Shown here: positions 8,524 to 17,033 of the stretch, in pieces | How the letters are laid out: each line of letters starts with the position of its first letter | How positions within the stretch are numbered: the first letter of the stretch is position 1 | Notes under the pieces: generated by a model | Told to the model about the DNA's origin: nothing | The model's input: only the letters and a program-made list of their open reading frames with translations | Database searches by the model: none | Made by a program: the position numbers and the translations under genes | From: an uncultured Rikenellaceae bacterium | GTDB taxonomy: Bacteria; Bacteroidota; Bacteroidia; Bacteroidales; Rikenellaceae | NCBI GenBank assembly: GCA_944415565.1 | Contig: CALYBQ010000006.1 | Location: 107,716 to 171,715, forward strand | Reading direction: 5' to 3' | DNA: 64,000 nucleotides

Positions 8524-8760
8524 ATGAAAACTAAAATTACGGAACGGGATTACATCAAAGCCAACCGCAAAGCGAGCCGCGAGGAGGAGATAGAACGCTA
8601 TGACCATCCACTGCCTAAATCGCGGGTGTATAAATCGAAGAAAGCGTATGACCGAAATAAGACAAAGGCTGCCCTGAAAAGGCAGCCTTTCGATTTTTCA
8701 ATGCCACAACTCAGAGTTATGCTCAGGGCATTTGTTTGTTGTCTGCTTGCCGCTCGGTAG
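8524..8760 (+). CDS. Small basic hypothetical protein
   Basis: 78 residues from the ATG at 8524. The first 50 residues are highly charged (Lys/Arg/Glu), with a DYIKANRKASREEEIE segment and a KSKKAYDRNK segment, as in short basic proteins often seen in Bacteroidota; this could bind nucleic acid, but that is a guess. An intrinsic-terminator hairpin lies inside the frame (8664-8690, about codons 48-56), and the last 20 residues after it look unlike the rest. The translated product may therefore often be truncated, or the tail may be fortuitous. Confidence 0.5.
   Translation: MKTKITERDYIKANRKASREEEIERYDHPLPKSRVYKSKKAYDRNKTKAALKRQPFDFSMPQLRVMLRAFVCCLLAAR
8664..8690 (+). terminator. Terminator-like hairpin inside a small gene
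   Basis: A perfect ten-base-pair stem (8664-8673 with 8681-8690) with a seven-base loop, followed by CGATTTTTC. It falls within the open frame starting at 8524, before its stop codon. Confidence 0.6.
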
Positions 8761-8811
8761 ACCATCGCTGAACTAATTGTCTGCGGATGTAGCAGAAAAT
8801 ATCTGACGTAG

Positions 8812-9351
8812 TTATTTTTTCAATGCTTCTATCAGGGGCGGTATTATTTGGCAGATGGTGTGCTCGGTTTGGGCCGTGTAGATATTGCCGTCGATTTCCG
8901 ACTTCGCCCCTGTCGCGATGCAGTTGTTGATGGCCGGGACGACATATGGATGTACGGCGACTTTTTTGCCGTGGGCGATGTCGAATGTGTCGAACAGCAA
9001 TCCTGCTCCGCAATGGCCTGCCATGATCTTGTCTTGCGCTGAGAAGGCTTTCATTACCTCGACAAGATCTTTGTTGTATTGCTTTTCGGTGTCGTCTACA
9101 AATTTGGGGAACTTGGATATGGCGTCTCCGCAAGCGAGTATCAATGCGCCATATTCGTTTTCATGGCCTTTGAGATTCGCTATGATGTCGTCGGCCAATA
9201 TCGTTACTCCCGAATCGGTGCGTATCTTCTTGTCGTCGGATATTGAGAATATTTTATACGGGATGTTGTTTTCTACGAACGATTCGACGTATTGGAACAG
9301 CCCCGAACCACTCATGGAATCTACCGCTAATACTGCTGCTTGTTTTGCCAT
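8812..9351 (-). CDS. DJ-1/PfpI-like class I glutamine amidotransferase-fold protein
   Basis: 179 residues from the ATG at 9351 (the frame stays open 90 bases further, but the upstream part contains a promoter-like box). The nucleophile elbow is AGHCGAGLLFD, with Cys at about position 113, and the fold matches the DJ-1/PfpI group. Known members act as deglycases, chaperones or peptidases, and many are uncharacterised. The second catalytic His cannot be assigned with certainty. It is a single cytoplasmic gene, with a -7 box at 9385-9392. The function is unknown beyond the family. Confidence 0.65.
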   Translation of the reverse strand: MAKQAAVLAVDSMSGSGLFQYVESFVENNIPYKIFSISDDKKIRTDSGVTILADDIIANLKGHENEYGALILACGDAISKFPKFVDDTEKQYNKDLVEVMKAFSAQDKIMAGHCGAGLLFDTFDIAHGKKVAVHPYVVPAINNCIATGAKSEIDGNIYTAQTEHTICQIIPPLIEALKK

Positions 9352-9384
9352 GACTCTGATGTTTTGCGGTTTTGACGTGTTACA

Positions 9385-9392
9385 CAAATATA
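9385..9392 (-). promoter_or_regulatory. -7 element for the DJ-1/PfpI-like gene
   Basis: TATATTTG on the minus strand, 33 bases before the preferred ATG. It supports that start over the longer frame, which would begin upstream of the expected transcript start. Confidence 0.45.
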
Positions 9393-9445
9393 CGTTTATT
9401 TTCCGTGGGGGGCGATTCATCGCCGTTACTTGGTTAAACAATCCT

Positions 9446-9453
9446 TATATTTG
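9446..9453 (+). promoter_or_regulatory. -7 element for ftcD
   Basis: TATATTTG about 87 bases before the ftcD start. There is no well-spaced TTTG upstream. Confidence 0.4.
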
Positions 9454-9539
9454 TATGTGCATACAGGATATATGTTCGATTAGACTTAACCATATATGTA
9501 TGCGATTTACATTATATCGTATATTAATAACGGTTTCTT

Positions 9540-10436
9540 ATGAAAAAAATTGTTGAATGTGTGCCTAATTTCAGCGAAGGGCGCGACAAGGATAAGATAG
9601 AGGCGATTGCCGGGGCATTTAGGGGAAAAGAGGGGGTGAAATTGTTGGATTACAGCGCCGACCGCGACCATAACAGAATGGTGGTGACGGCTGTCGGAGA
9701 ACCGGAGGCGCTGAAGGCCGCCGTCGTGGAGGCGATAGGGGTGGCTGTAGAGGTGATAGACCTGAGGGTGCATACCGGTGAGCATCCGCGTATCGGTGCG
9801 GCGGATGTGGTGCCGTTCATCCCTGTACGCGGTGTGACGATGGAGGAGGCGGTGGAGTTGTCTAAGGATGTCGCACGGGAGGTGGCGCAGCGTTACGGAT
9901 TGCCCGTGTACCTATACGAGAGGTCGGCGTCAGCCCCGCACAGGACGAATCTTGCGGATGTCAGGAAAGGCCAGTTCGAGGGTTTGGCGGATAAGATGCT
10001 TACGCCGGAGTGGAAGCCTGATTTCGGGCCTGATAGTCCGCATCCTACGGCCGGAGCGGCTGTGATAGGAGCCCGCATGTACCTCATAGCTTATAATGTG
10101 AATCTTAATACGGATCGTCTCGATATAGCCAAAGCCATAGCACGTAGGATACGCCACTCCAACGGTGGATTGCGTTACTGTAAAGCCATGGGGGTGGACC
10201 TCGCCGAAAAGGGTATCGCTCAGGTGTCCATGAACTTGACCGATTATACGCAGACTGCGATATATCAGGCTCAGGAGATGGTGCGTATGGAGGCAGCGAG
10301 GTACGGTGTGACTATTGCCGGTGGGGAATTGATAGGATTGATGCCCTTGGGAGCTCTGGTCGATACGGCGGCCTACTATCTCGGCCTTGAGGATTTCGAC
10401 GAGTCTCGTATTCTCGAGTCGCACCTCATGGAATAA
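9540..10436 (+). CDS. ftcD: Glutamate formimidoyltransferase
   Basis: 298 residues, the length of stand-alone bacterial formiminotransferase domains without the cyclodeaminase part. It transfers the formimino group of N-formimino-glutamate to tetrahydrofolate in the last step of histidine degradation, giving glutamate. The N-terminus KIVECVPNFSEGRD and the catalytic segment RVHTGEHPRIGA with His82 are diagnostic. Other hut genes are not in the window, so the rest of the pathway must lie elsewhere. Monocistronic: its own -7 box upstream and a terminator after it. Confidence 0.95.
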   Translation: MKKIVECVPNFSEGRDKDKIEAIAGAFRGKEGVKLLDYSADRDHNRMVVTAVGEPEALKAAVVEAIGVAVEVIDLRVHTGEHPRIGAADVVPFIPVRGVTMEEAVELSKDVAREVAQRYGLPVYLYERSASAPHRTNLADVRKGQFEGLADKMLTPEWKPDFGPDSPHPTAGAAVIGARMYLIAYNVNLNTDRLDIAKAIARRIRHSNGGLRYCKAMGVDLAEKGIAQVSMNLTDYTQTAIYQAQEMVRMEAARYGVTIAGGELIGLMPLGALVDTAAYYLGLEDFDESRILESHLME

Positions 10437-10453
10437 CGTTGTTTACTGATATG

Positions 10454-10497
10454 GCAAGGGCGGGGGCATATTCTATAAGTCCCTGCCTTTTTTGTTT
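10454..10497 (+). terminator. Probable terminator after ftcD
   Basis: An imperfect G/C-rich stem followed by TTTTTTG about 20 bases after the ftcD stop. The remaining roughly 300 bases up to the next terminator at 10798 contain only short frames that I cannot support as genes. Confidence 0.5.
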
Positions 10498-10797
10498 ATA
10501 GAGCAAGCTGTTGGCGATTATGCCAGTGGCTCAGATGCCTGCCGTATTGTTGCCTGATATAGTAGAAATGCGCTAATCACCCTGCTTTTGACATGCCTTT
10601 GTATCCCGATATGTGTTCGAGAAATAGTTCGTACCTGAGGCCGTATTTTAGCGTTGTAGGTATAGAAATACACAGGTAATGCTCCGTGTAGCCATTCTTC
10701 GCCCTTGATAGATGTCTTTGGGCTTGAACGCCGTGATTCCTGCATCGGTTTTTGCCGGGCATCGAAATTGTGTAGCTGTCAGATATGGACGGGTAAA

Positions 10798-10830
10798 TAA
10801 AAAGGTCGCCACGGCTTTATGCCGTGGCGA
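10798..10830 (-). terminator. Intrinsic terminator of the GH38 gene
   Basis: A perfect ten-base-pair stem (10806-10815 with 10821-10830) and, on the minus strand, a following T-run; 28 bases beyond the GH38 stop. Confidence 0.75.
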
Positions 10831-10857
10831 ACCCGGTTATTACTGAAACGTATTTGC

Positions 10858-13800
10858 TTAATATACGCTGAATTCGTAGATACGAGCCGACTGGCCTTCG
10901 CTTTGGTCGGGTTTGGAGATGAGCAGGCGCACGTAGCGGGCTTTCACCGGTTCCTGAAGCAGACGGTCGGTTTCATTGGATGTGTTGTCAGATACGGAAT
11001 CCAAAGTCTTCCATTCATCGTTGAGCGACATCTTGGTTTGCAGGCTGAACTCTTTGGTTATGTAGTTCAGGCTCTCCATGCCTGCATGGAAAACGCTCCA
11101 TCCTTTGATCTCTTCCTCTTTGCCGAGGTCTATCGCGATGTATTTGGGTTTTGCGAGGGAGTTGTCGCACCATTTGGTCGCTATGTCGTCGTCGATGGCG
11201 CATTCCGCACGCTCGCTGTTGTTGACCTCGTTGCTTCTCTCGATAACCTTCTTGCCGAACGTCAGGTTGCGGATCATTAAGGCCGCATCGTCTTCGTGTT
11301 TCACCGGAAGGTCTACGTTGAGCATATCGGTTGCCGGAACCACTTCGTTGTTGGCGTCGTTGGCTACGGTTGCCGCGAAGATGGTCACGCGCGAGTCTGT
11401 CGGCAGGATGAGCGTTTTAGCTCCGGCCGGAATGTCGAGCGCTATGCAGAACATATACGTAAATTCGTAAGGCATGTCCTTGTTCTCGAGCATATTGTGG
11501 CGGTGTGTTCCGACAAATGCCACATCGGCCGATTTGATGAACGCTTCGGTGTGGCCGGTGTGTCCCCACTGGCCGATGAACCCTGAGTAGTATGGCACTA
11601 CGGCTTCCATAGTCTTGCCGTCTACTACGAACGTGGCTTTGTTGTCGTGCTGTGTGGATGCCGCCAACAGATAGAGCTTGTTGTAGTCGCCCTGTGGAAG
11701 CGCGATGGTGTCGCCTTTGGATTTCACTCCGTTGGCTACGTCGCCGCCTGCGAGTTCGAACGTGATGCCGCGGAATTCCAGCTTTTCAGGCAGGAGTTCG
11801 GCTGCGTAAGTGTAGCCTTTGCCGTCGAAGTTGGCGACGTTGCGGAACGAATTGTACGTTGCCGTCTTGGTGTTGTACGGAAGTTCTACGTTGGCATACT
11901 TGCTCGGTTCTACCTTCGTTGCCGGAGCGGCAAGTTTGACTTTGAATGTCTTCATGCCGAATTTGCCCACTTCGAACGATACCTGTTTGCCGTTGAAAGC
12001 TATGTCGCCGATCTCGTCTTCAACTCCGTTGAGTTCTTTGGCCGAAACTACGTTCGCCGGGAAAGTCACGGTTGCTTTCTGAGCCTCTTTGCCGGTAGTT
12101 TCATAGAACCTCACTACATATTCGTCCGATTTTTCGGCCTGTTTGAGTGCGCGCATCGCTACGTTTTCGTTATCCACGCTGAGGAACGAGAACGATTTGC
12201 CGAGCGAGCCTGCGTGTTTCGGGGCTACGAAAGCGTATAGCGGCTGGTTCAGCACCTCAGCTTTACGAACGGTTCCTGCCTTGCGGTAGTCGTCCGTATG
12301 GCCGAAGATCGAGTATGTGAAGTGGTGCTTGCCGAGGTCCTGCTTGTTCTGATATTGATACCTGCCTTTGGTCGCCGGAGTGTGGAGCAAAGTGAGGCGA
12401 AGCGTGTTGTCCTTGGGTTTATCCCATCCGTATTTGCTGTCGTTCAACACCGAGACGCCGTAGCTCTGGTCTGGGGCAGTAAGGTCTGCCCATTGCTGTG
12501 CATATACTTCGTATGCGGTAGGCGTGTTGTTGCCCCGTTCCACAGAACCTACGCCGAGATCGTATGTAGCCTTCTCGTTAGAGAAGCTCATAGGGAATTC
12601 GGCTTTGAGCAGCGCGTCGGACGACTGCCAGTCTATCTCGTTGTAGATGTCGATACGGTCTTTCTGTCCGCCTTCGTTCAGGCGTATGTACTGTACGAAA
12701 GTCGAACCTTCGTATGTGCGTTCCACGCGCAGAGCCGAGCGTACAGGACCGTTCTCGGCAACGCTTATCTTCACGTTTTCGGTGATCGACACCGGCTCGG
12801 AATCCACTACCGACTTCATGATCTCCCATGCTGGCCAACTGAACGAATCGTTGGAGGTGAAGAGCGCGAGGCGTATCGCTTTACCATTTTCGACGAGCTC
12901 CTTGCCGTTGCGTTTGTCAAGGATGGAAGCTATGTCGCCGTTCTTGTCGAGTGTGATCTTGTATACGCTGTTCTCGATCTGGTTGTCGGTTGCTTTGAGT
13001 TCGGCTGCCTTGAGTTGGCGACCTCCGGCCCTGACTTCATACACTGCGTATCCGAGCGATGGCATGGATGCCTCTACGAGCATGGTCACGCGGCCGTTAT
13101 CGTTGGAAATCAGCTGGCTGTTGACCTGCCGGCCTTTTTCGTCGTATACCGATACCGATTTTGTCTTGGCGGGCATATCCACCGTAACCTCAACGACTTC
13201 CGAAACCGGGAATGCAGCTGGGTTGTATATTACGAGCGGAGTGCCCTTTACCCGTGTGTCGAGGGTACGCGAAACCGCCCCTACCGAGGTAGAGAGTACG
13301 TTGGCGAATTGTTTGAGCGAGATCAGCTCGTCGTTCCACGAAAATTCGTATGCGCGCGGCAGGCTGGTTCCCGTCAAGTCATCGTGGAACTGGTGCCATA
13401 TAACACGCTTCCATGCTTCGGACAGCATCGTTTTGGGATATGCGTAACCACCCATCCAGTCCGATACCACCGAACTGCGCTCTGCCGCGTCGGCCAGAAG
13501 TTCGTTGCGCCTGTTGTAGAGTTTCATAGCCGCCTGCGAGGTGTAGCATCCCGTAGCGTGTACGTCCATGAGCAACTCTCCGTTGTATACCGGAAGCTCC
13601 GGATGTTTGTCGTAGGGTAGGTAATCCTTGTAAAGTTGGTCGCTCTTAGCGCTGATGATCTTGATCGGACCGTCGCCGTTCACGCCTTTTTCTACCGCAC
13701 GTACCGATTCGATAGTCGGAGCGCCGCCAGTATCACCTGTTCCGTAGTAGTGGTATACGGTGCTTATAGGGCTTTTCTCGATTATACGCATGAGTTGCTG

Positions 13801-14460
13801 GCTGTGGCTCAGGTCTTCGTCGCGCCATTTGGTCGTGTAGTTGTGGGCATCGGCCACCATCATGATACGCGAACCGTCTACGCCTTCCCAGAGTCCGATC
13901 TCGAACGGAATCTTGCTGTTGCCGAAGAAAGGTTTGTTACGCCACATGAGCTTTTGCGTCGAGAAGCCTATGAGTCCTGAGTGTGCAGCTATGGTCGGCA
14001 GCGTCCATCCGAACCCGAAGCAGTCGGGGAGGAATATATCCGTGCCTTCGACCCCGAACTCGTCGCGGTAGAAGTGCTGGCCGTAAAGAATGTTACGTGT
14101 GAATGACTCCGGCGAAGGAATATTGGGGTCGGTAGCGTCCCACGTACTGCCGGTGACGTGCCAACGTCCCTCGTTTATATACTTTTTGATGAGTTCGTAT
14201 TCGTGCGGGAAATACTCTTTCATCCACTGGTACTTGATACCGCCCTCGAAGTTGAAGATGTAGTTCGGGTATTTGCCGAGCAGGAACAAGTTTTGGTTAA
14301 GTGTTTTGGGAATGTATTCCGAAATGGACTTCTGTACGTCCCAGTTCCATTGGGAGTCGAAGTGTGCATTCGAAACGATGTAGGCTTTTTTCTCCTGAGC
14401 GTTGACTGCCGTCGCGGCGAGCAGGGAAGCCGATAACACGAGTAAAGGTAATCGCTTCAT
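10858..14460 (-). CDS. Secreted GH38 alpha-mannosidase with C-terminal F5/8-type domain
   Basis: 1200 residues from the ATG at 14460, which gives a clean signal peptide (cleavage near AVNAQ, residue 22). The frame is open further upstream but would overlap the neighbouring transporter gene. The GH38 catalytic domain begins at once: zinc ligands His33 and Asp35 in AHFDSQW, and the nucleophile Asp146 in LPDCFGFGW. The middle/C-terminal beta domains of GH38 follow. The last 130 residues (AIDDDIATKWCDN... IAIDLGKEEEIKGW) look like a discoidin/F5-8 type C carbohydrate-binding domain. It is expected to release alpha-mannose from N-glycans or mannans in the periplasm or outside. No SusC/D partner is adjacent. 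Confidence 0.9.
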   Translation of the reverse strand: MKRLPLLVLSASLLAATAVNAQEKKAYIVSNAHFDSQWNWDVQKSISEYIPKTLNQNLFLLGKYPNYIFNFEGGIKYQWMKEYFPHEYELIKKYINEGRWHVTGSTWDATDPNIPSPESFTRNILYGQHFYRDEFGVEGTDIFLPDCFGFGWTLPTIAAHSGLIGFSTQKLMWRNKPFFGNSKIPFEIGLWEGVDGSRIMMVADAHNYTTKWRDEDLSHSQQLMRIIEKSPISTVYHYYGTGDTGGAPTIESVRAVEKGVNGDGPIKIISAKSDQLYKDYLPYDKHPELPVYNGELLMDVHATGCYTSQAAMKLYNRRNELLADAAERSSVVSDWMGGYAYPKTMLSEAWKRVIWHQFHDDLTGTSLPRAYEFSWNDELISLKQFANVLSTSVGAVSRTLDTRVKGTPLVIYNPAAFPVSEVVEVTVDMPAKTKSVSVYDEKGRQVNSQLISNDNGRVTMLVEASMPSLGYAVYEVRAGGRQLKAAELKATDNQIENSVYKITLDKNGDIASILDKRNGKELVENGKAIRLALFTSNDSFSWPAWEIMKSVVDSEPVSITENVKISVAENGPVRSALRVERTYEGSTFVQYIRLNEGGQKDRIDIYNEIDWQSSDALLKAEFPMSFSNEKATYDLGVGSVERGNNTPTAYEVYAQQWADLTAPDQSYGVSVLNDSKYGWDKPKDNTLRLTLLHTPATKGRYQYQNKQDLGKHHFTYSIFGHTDDYRKAGTVRKAEVLNQPLYAFVAPKHAGSLGKSFSFLSVDNENVAMRALKQAEKSDEYVVRFYETTGKEAQKATVTFPANVVSAKELNGVEDEIGDIAFNGKQVSFEVGKFGMKTFKVKLAAPATKVEPSKYANVELPYNTKTATYNSFRNVANFDGKGYTYAAELLPEKLEFRGITFELAGGDVANGVKSKGDTIALPQGDYNKLYLLAASTQHDNKATFVVDGKTMEAVVPYYSGFIGQWGHTGHTEAFIKSADVAFVGTHRHNMLENKDMPYEFTYMFCIALDIPAGAKTLILPTDSRVTIFAATVANDANNEVVPATDMLNVDLPVKHEDDAALMIRNLTFGKKVIERSNEVNNSERAECAIDDDIATKWCDNSLAKPKYIAIDLGKEEEIKGWSVFHAGMESLNYITKEFSLQTKMSLNDEWKTLDSVSDNTSNETDRLLQEPVKARYVRLLISKPDQSEGQSARIYEFSVY

Positions 14461-14569
14461 TTTGTTATTTAGGTTAATAATAAGGTTATGCAAAAATCTT
14501 CGCAATATACGATTTTCCGATGGAAAGAAGCACCTTACATCGAATAAAAAATAGCGTGGCCGTATAGAA

Positions 14570-15505
14570 TTATTTCGAGCCGTTCCGGCGGAAGTAGCGT
14601 TCTGGCAGTTGCAACAGCAATAGCGATGCGGTAATGACGAGTATGCCGAGGACTGATATGACGTCTGGTCGCTCGCCACGGACGATTATCCAACTCAGCA
14701 GCACTCCGCTTACAGGGACTACGAATTTCCACATATTCAGCTCCGAAACTTTGACGCCCGGTTTTTGAAGCAGTGTGTACCATATCGAGAAGCCTGCCGC
14801 AGGTATTAGGGCGAGCCAGAGCAACTGTCCATAGACCATGCCGGGTAGCGGCCCCACGTCGGGCTTTTCGAACAGGAAGGACGTGAGTATGAGCAGAAGT
14901 CCGCCTGTGAAATTGGCAAAAGAGGTGAGGGCTATCGGCGATATGTTGTACTCACGTTTTTTGACCACCATTATGTTCGTATAGCTTCCGACGAGGTTGC
15001 TCGTGACCAGCAATGCGACACCGAGCCAGAATTGCGGTCCATTTGCGGCCATCTCACCTTTGGCGAGGCTGATGAATACGACGCCCGAAATACCGAGTAT
15101 GATCGAAAGTGCCTTACGCAATGTCATCTTATCGTCTTTGAGCGTCAGGTGGGCCATGATGGCCACGAACAGAGGTCCTGCGCCTATGATGATTGCCGAG
15201 GTGGCGGCTGGAACTTTGTTAAGGCCCATGAAGAATAGGCCGTACTGCATGAATGTCTGCATGAACGCGAACAGCAGCATGAACGGCCAGTGTTTCAGCG
15301 CTTCTCTTAGGTCTACCTTCATAGCTGCCATTACGGGTATCAGCAGCAGGCCGGCAAGTGTGAACCTCATGCCAGATAACAGCACGGGCGGCACGTATTC
15401 GAAAGCAGTCTTTGCGACAGCGAATGCCGAACCCCACAGGAGGCAGGCGATTATGGCTGGAATGATTATGCGTAGGCTCTTCATAGTCGCAAAGATAATA
15501 CTCAT
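14570..15505 (-). CDS. DMT-superfamily EamA-type transporter
   Basis: 311 residues with about ten hydrophobic helices in two EamA repeats (about 10-140 and 155-295), the standard drug/metabolite transporter layout. The first repeat contains LLWGSAFAVAKTAFEYVPP. The start is either 15505 or the ATG seven codons later. The substrate is unknown; relatives export amino acids, nucleosides or other metabolites. It is transcribed toward the GH38 gene with a 109-base gap, and a shared transcript is possible. Divergent from the pyrophosphatase gene. Confidence 0.85.
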   Translation of the reverse strand: MSIIFATMKSLRIIIPAIIACLLWGSAFAVAKTAFEYVPPVLLSGMRFTLAGLLLIPVMAAMKVDLREALKHWPFMLLFAFMQTFMQYGLFFMGLNKVPAATSAIIIGAGPLFVAIMAHLTLKDDKMTLRKALSIILGISGVVFISLAKGEMAANGPQFWLGVALLVTSNLVGSYTNIMVVKKREYNISPIALTSFANFTGGLLLILTSFLFEKPDVGPLPGMVYGQLLWLALIPAAGFSIWYTLLQKPGVKVSELNMWKFVVPVSGVLLSWIIVRGERPDVISVLGILVITASLLLLQLPERYFRRNGSK

Positions 15506-15610
15506 CGTCTTTTGCGGTATTGCACATTGATATTTTTTGTCTTGTATTTCAGCGTGTAAAAGTGTTATTTTGTATTTCGAGAATAGATATGTGTAATAAA
15601 AGGCATTGAT

Positions 15611-16255
15611 ATGGAACTACATAAACACAAGGCGCATCCGTGGCACGGTATCGAGCCCGGGGATAAACTTCCGGATGAGGTGACGGCTTTCATCGAGATA
15701 GTACCTACAGATACCGTTAAATACGAAGTGGACAAGGCATCGGGGTATATCTCGATAGACCGCCCGCAGAGGTATTCCAATATCGTACCGGCACTGTACG
15801 GGTTCATTCCGCAGACATATTGCGGGAAAAAGGTTGCGGCACTGACTAATGATGTTCTCGGACCCGAGGATATAGAGGGCGACGGCGACCCTTTGGACAT
15901 ATGCGTGCTGACTGAGAAGGACGTGACTCACGGCGATATTATAGCGCGAGTCAGACCTATCGGAGGCTTCCGGCTCTTGGACCATCGGCAGGCCGACGAC
16001 AAGATCTTGGCCGTATTGATAAACGACGTCATATATGGCGAATATAAAGACATCGGCGAATTGCCGGAAAAGGTGGTGGACAGATTGATACACTATTTCA
16101 CGACGTATAAGGATATGCCGTCTGACGGTGTTCATGGTATAGAGTTTACGGGCGTGTACGGGGCCGAGGTCGCACGCGACGTTATTCTGAAGTCGCGTGA
16201 GGATTATGAGGATGAAATAGCGGGGCTGATAAATGACTGTCGGTGCGTAAAATGA
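15611..16255 (+). CDS. ppa: Inorganic pyrophosphatase, family I
   Basis: 214 residues. It hydrolyses pyrophosphate to phosphate in the cytoplasm, pulling biosynthetic reactions forward. The signature EGDGDPLDICVLTE supplies the metal-binding Asp cluster, and YEVDKASGYISIDRP and the KDIGE segments complete the active site. The length is a little above the classic 175-residue enzyme, as in other Bacteroidota. Single gene with a near-perfect terminator immediately after, overlapping the stop region. Confidence 0.93.
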   Translation: MELHKHKAHPWHGIEPGDKLPDEVTAFIEIVPTDTVKYEVDKASGYISIDRPQRYSNIVPALYGFIPQTYCGKKVAALTNDVLGPEDIEGDGDPLDICVLTEKDVTHGDIIARVRPIGGFRLLDHRQADDKILAVLINDVIYGEYKDIGELPEKVVDRLIHYFTTYKDMPSDGVHGIEFTGVYGAEVARDVILKSREDYEDEIAGLINDCRCVK

Positions 16256-16296
16256 AAATCCGCAAGCATTATGAAGAATGCTTGCGGATTTTCATT
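16251..16296. terminator. Bidirectional terminator between ppa and the convergent membrane protein gene
   Basis: A perfect 20-base-pair inverted repeat (16251-16270 with 16277-16296) with a six-base loop. It begins inside the ppa stop region and can end transcripts from both sides. Confidence 0.8.
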
Positions 16297-16346
16297 TGTC
16301 TGTCGCGTGCCGGGATTGTGCCGGTCACGGTTTCGGAAGACAGGGT

Positions 16347-16790
16347 TTATTGTGGGTCTACCGGTGGAACCGATTCTATCGAGGATGCGGGGGCCGGTCC
16401 CATGTTGATAATCTCGTCTACGATGAATTTCGAATATCCGCGCCAAGGCAGGGCTCCGAAATACTCTTTGTAGCGTAATTCCACTATCTGCCCTCCAGCC
16501 GTCATGAGCTTTTCGGCTATATCCTTATCGGTTATCGAGAAGTTGAATTCGTTCGACTGTATACCGCCGGTGGCGTCGGAGCGGAATCCGGTCTGTATGA
16601 GCCGACCTTCGTATGTCTTGAAGATAATGCCTTTGTAGACGACGAAGTTGAGCTGTCCTGTTTTGACGCCCTCCCCGAACGGGTAGTAGAACCTGATGCC
16701 AACGAAAAGTCCGAGTCCGACTATAACGACGGCTATTAATATGTTGCGGAATTTTTTCAATCCCCGTCTTGTTGTCCTGTTGCCTTCCAT
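16347..16790 (-). CDS. Hypothetical single-pass membrane protein
   Basis: 147 residues from the ATG at 16790; the frame runs further up but the upstream part is arginine/asparagine-rich and unlike a real N-terminus. A basic N-terminus (NRTTRRGLKK) precedes one transmembrane helix (about residues 17-37). The remaining 110 residues should be periplasmic: a beta-rich domain with FVVYKGIIFKTYEG and FNFSITDKDIAEKL. I recall similar Bacteroidota proteins carrying a doubtful 6-phosphogluconate dehydrogenase name; nothing here supports such activity. Function unknown. Confidence 0.65.
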   Translation of the reverse strand: MEGNRTTRRGLKKFRNILIAVVIVGLGLFVGIRFYYPFGEGVKTGQLNFVVYKGIIFKTYEGRLIQTGFRSDATGGIQSNEFNFSITDKDIAEKLMTAGGQIVELRYKEYFGALPWRGYSKFIVDEIINMGPAPASSIESVPPVDPQ

Positions 16791-16983
16791 GTCGATTTGT
16801 TTGTTTCTTCGCTTGTCATGCAAAAACCGTGCGAGAATGTTCGCATTGTTCTTTCTGCGGCTACTTTTGTTTGCAGTTTGCCGGTTTATTACTCTGTGTA
16901 TCGCGCTGTATGCTGGCATGCCACCATACTGAGCAGTATTGTTTACTGTGCCTTGATTGCTGCCTGCATGCTTCGGATAAAAT

Positions 16984-17027
16984 ATTCCCCTATGAGATCG
17001 TTTTGTTATACGGCCTCATAGGGGAAT
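16984..17027 (-). terminator. Terminator of the GH92 lipoprotein gene
   Basis: A 13-base-pair perfect stem (16984-16996 with 17015-17027) directly after the GH92 stop, with a T-rich stretch following on the minus strand. Confidence 0.75.
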
Positions 17028-17033
17028 GTCAGA

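Noticed and set aside
10518..10762. Short minus-strand frames between ftcD and the GH38 gene
   Set aside because: Two overlapping frames of 60-75 codons without promoter, motif or operon context; one reads slightly protein-like near its end, but I cannot support it.
12298..13620. Long open frame opposite the GH38 gene
   Set aside because: Antisense shadow of a gene with clear domains; no start context or known fold.
14461..14679. Longer N-terminus for the GH38 mannosidase
   Set aside because: The frame is open, but the extra 73 residues overlap the transporter gene, are Arg/Cys-rich without family character, and would bury a good signal peptide starting at 14460.
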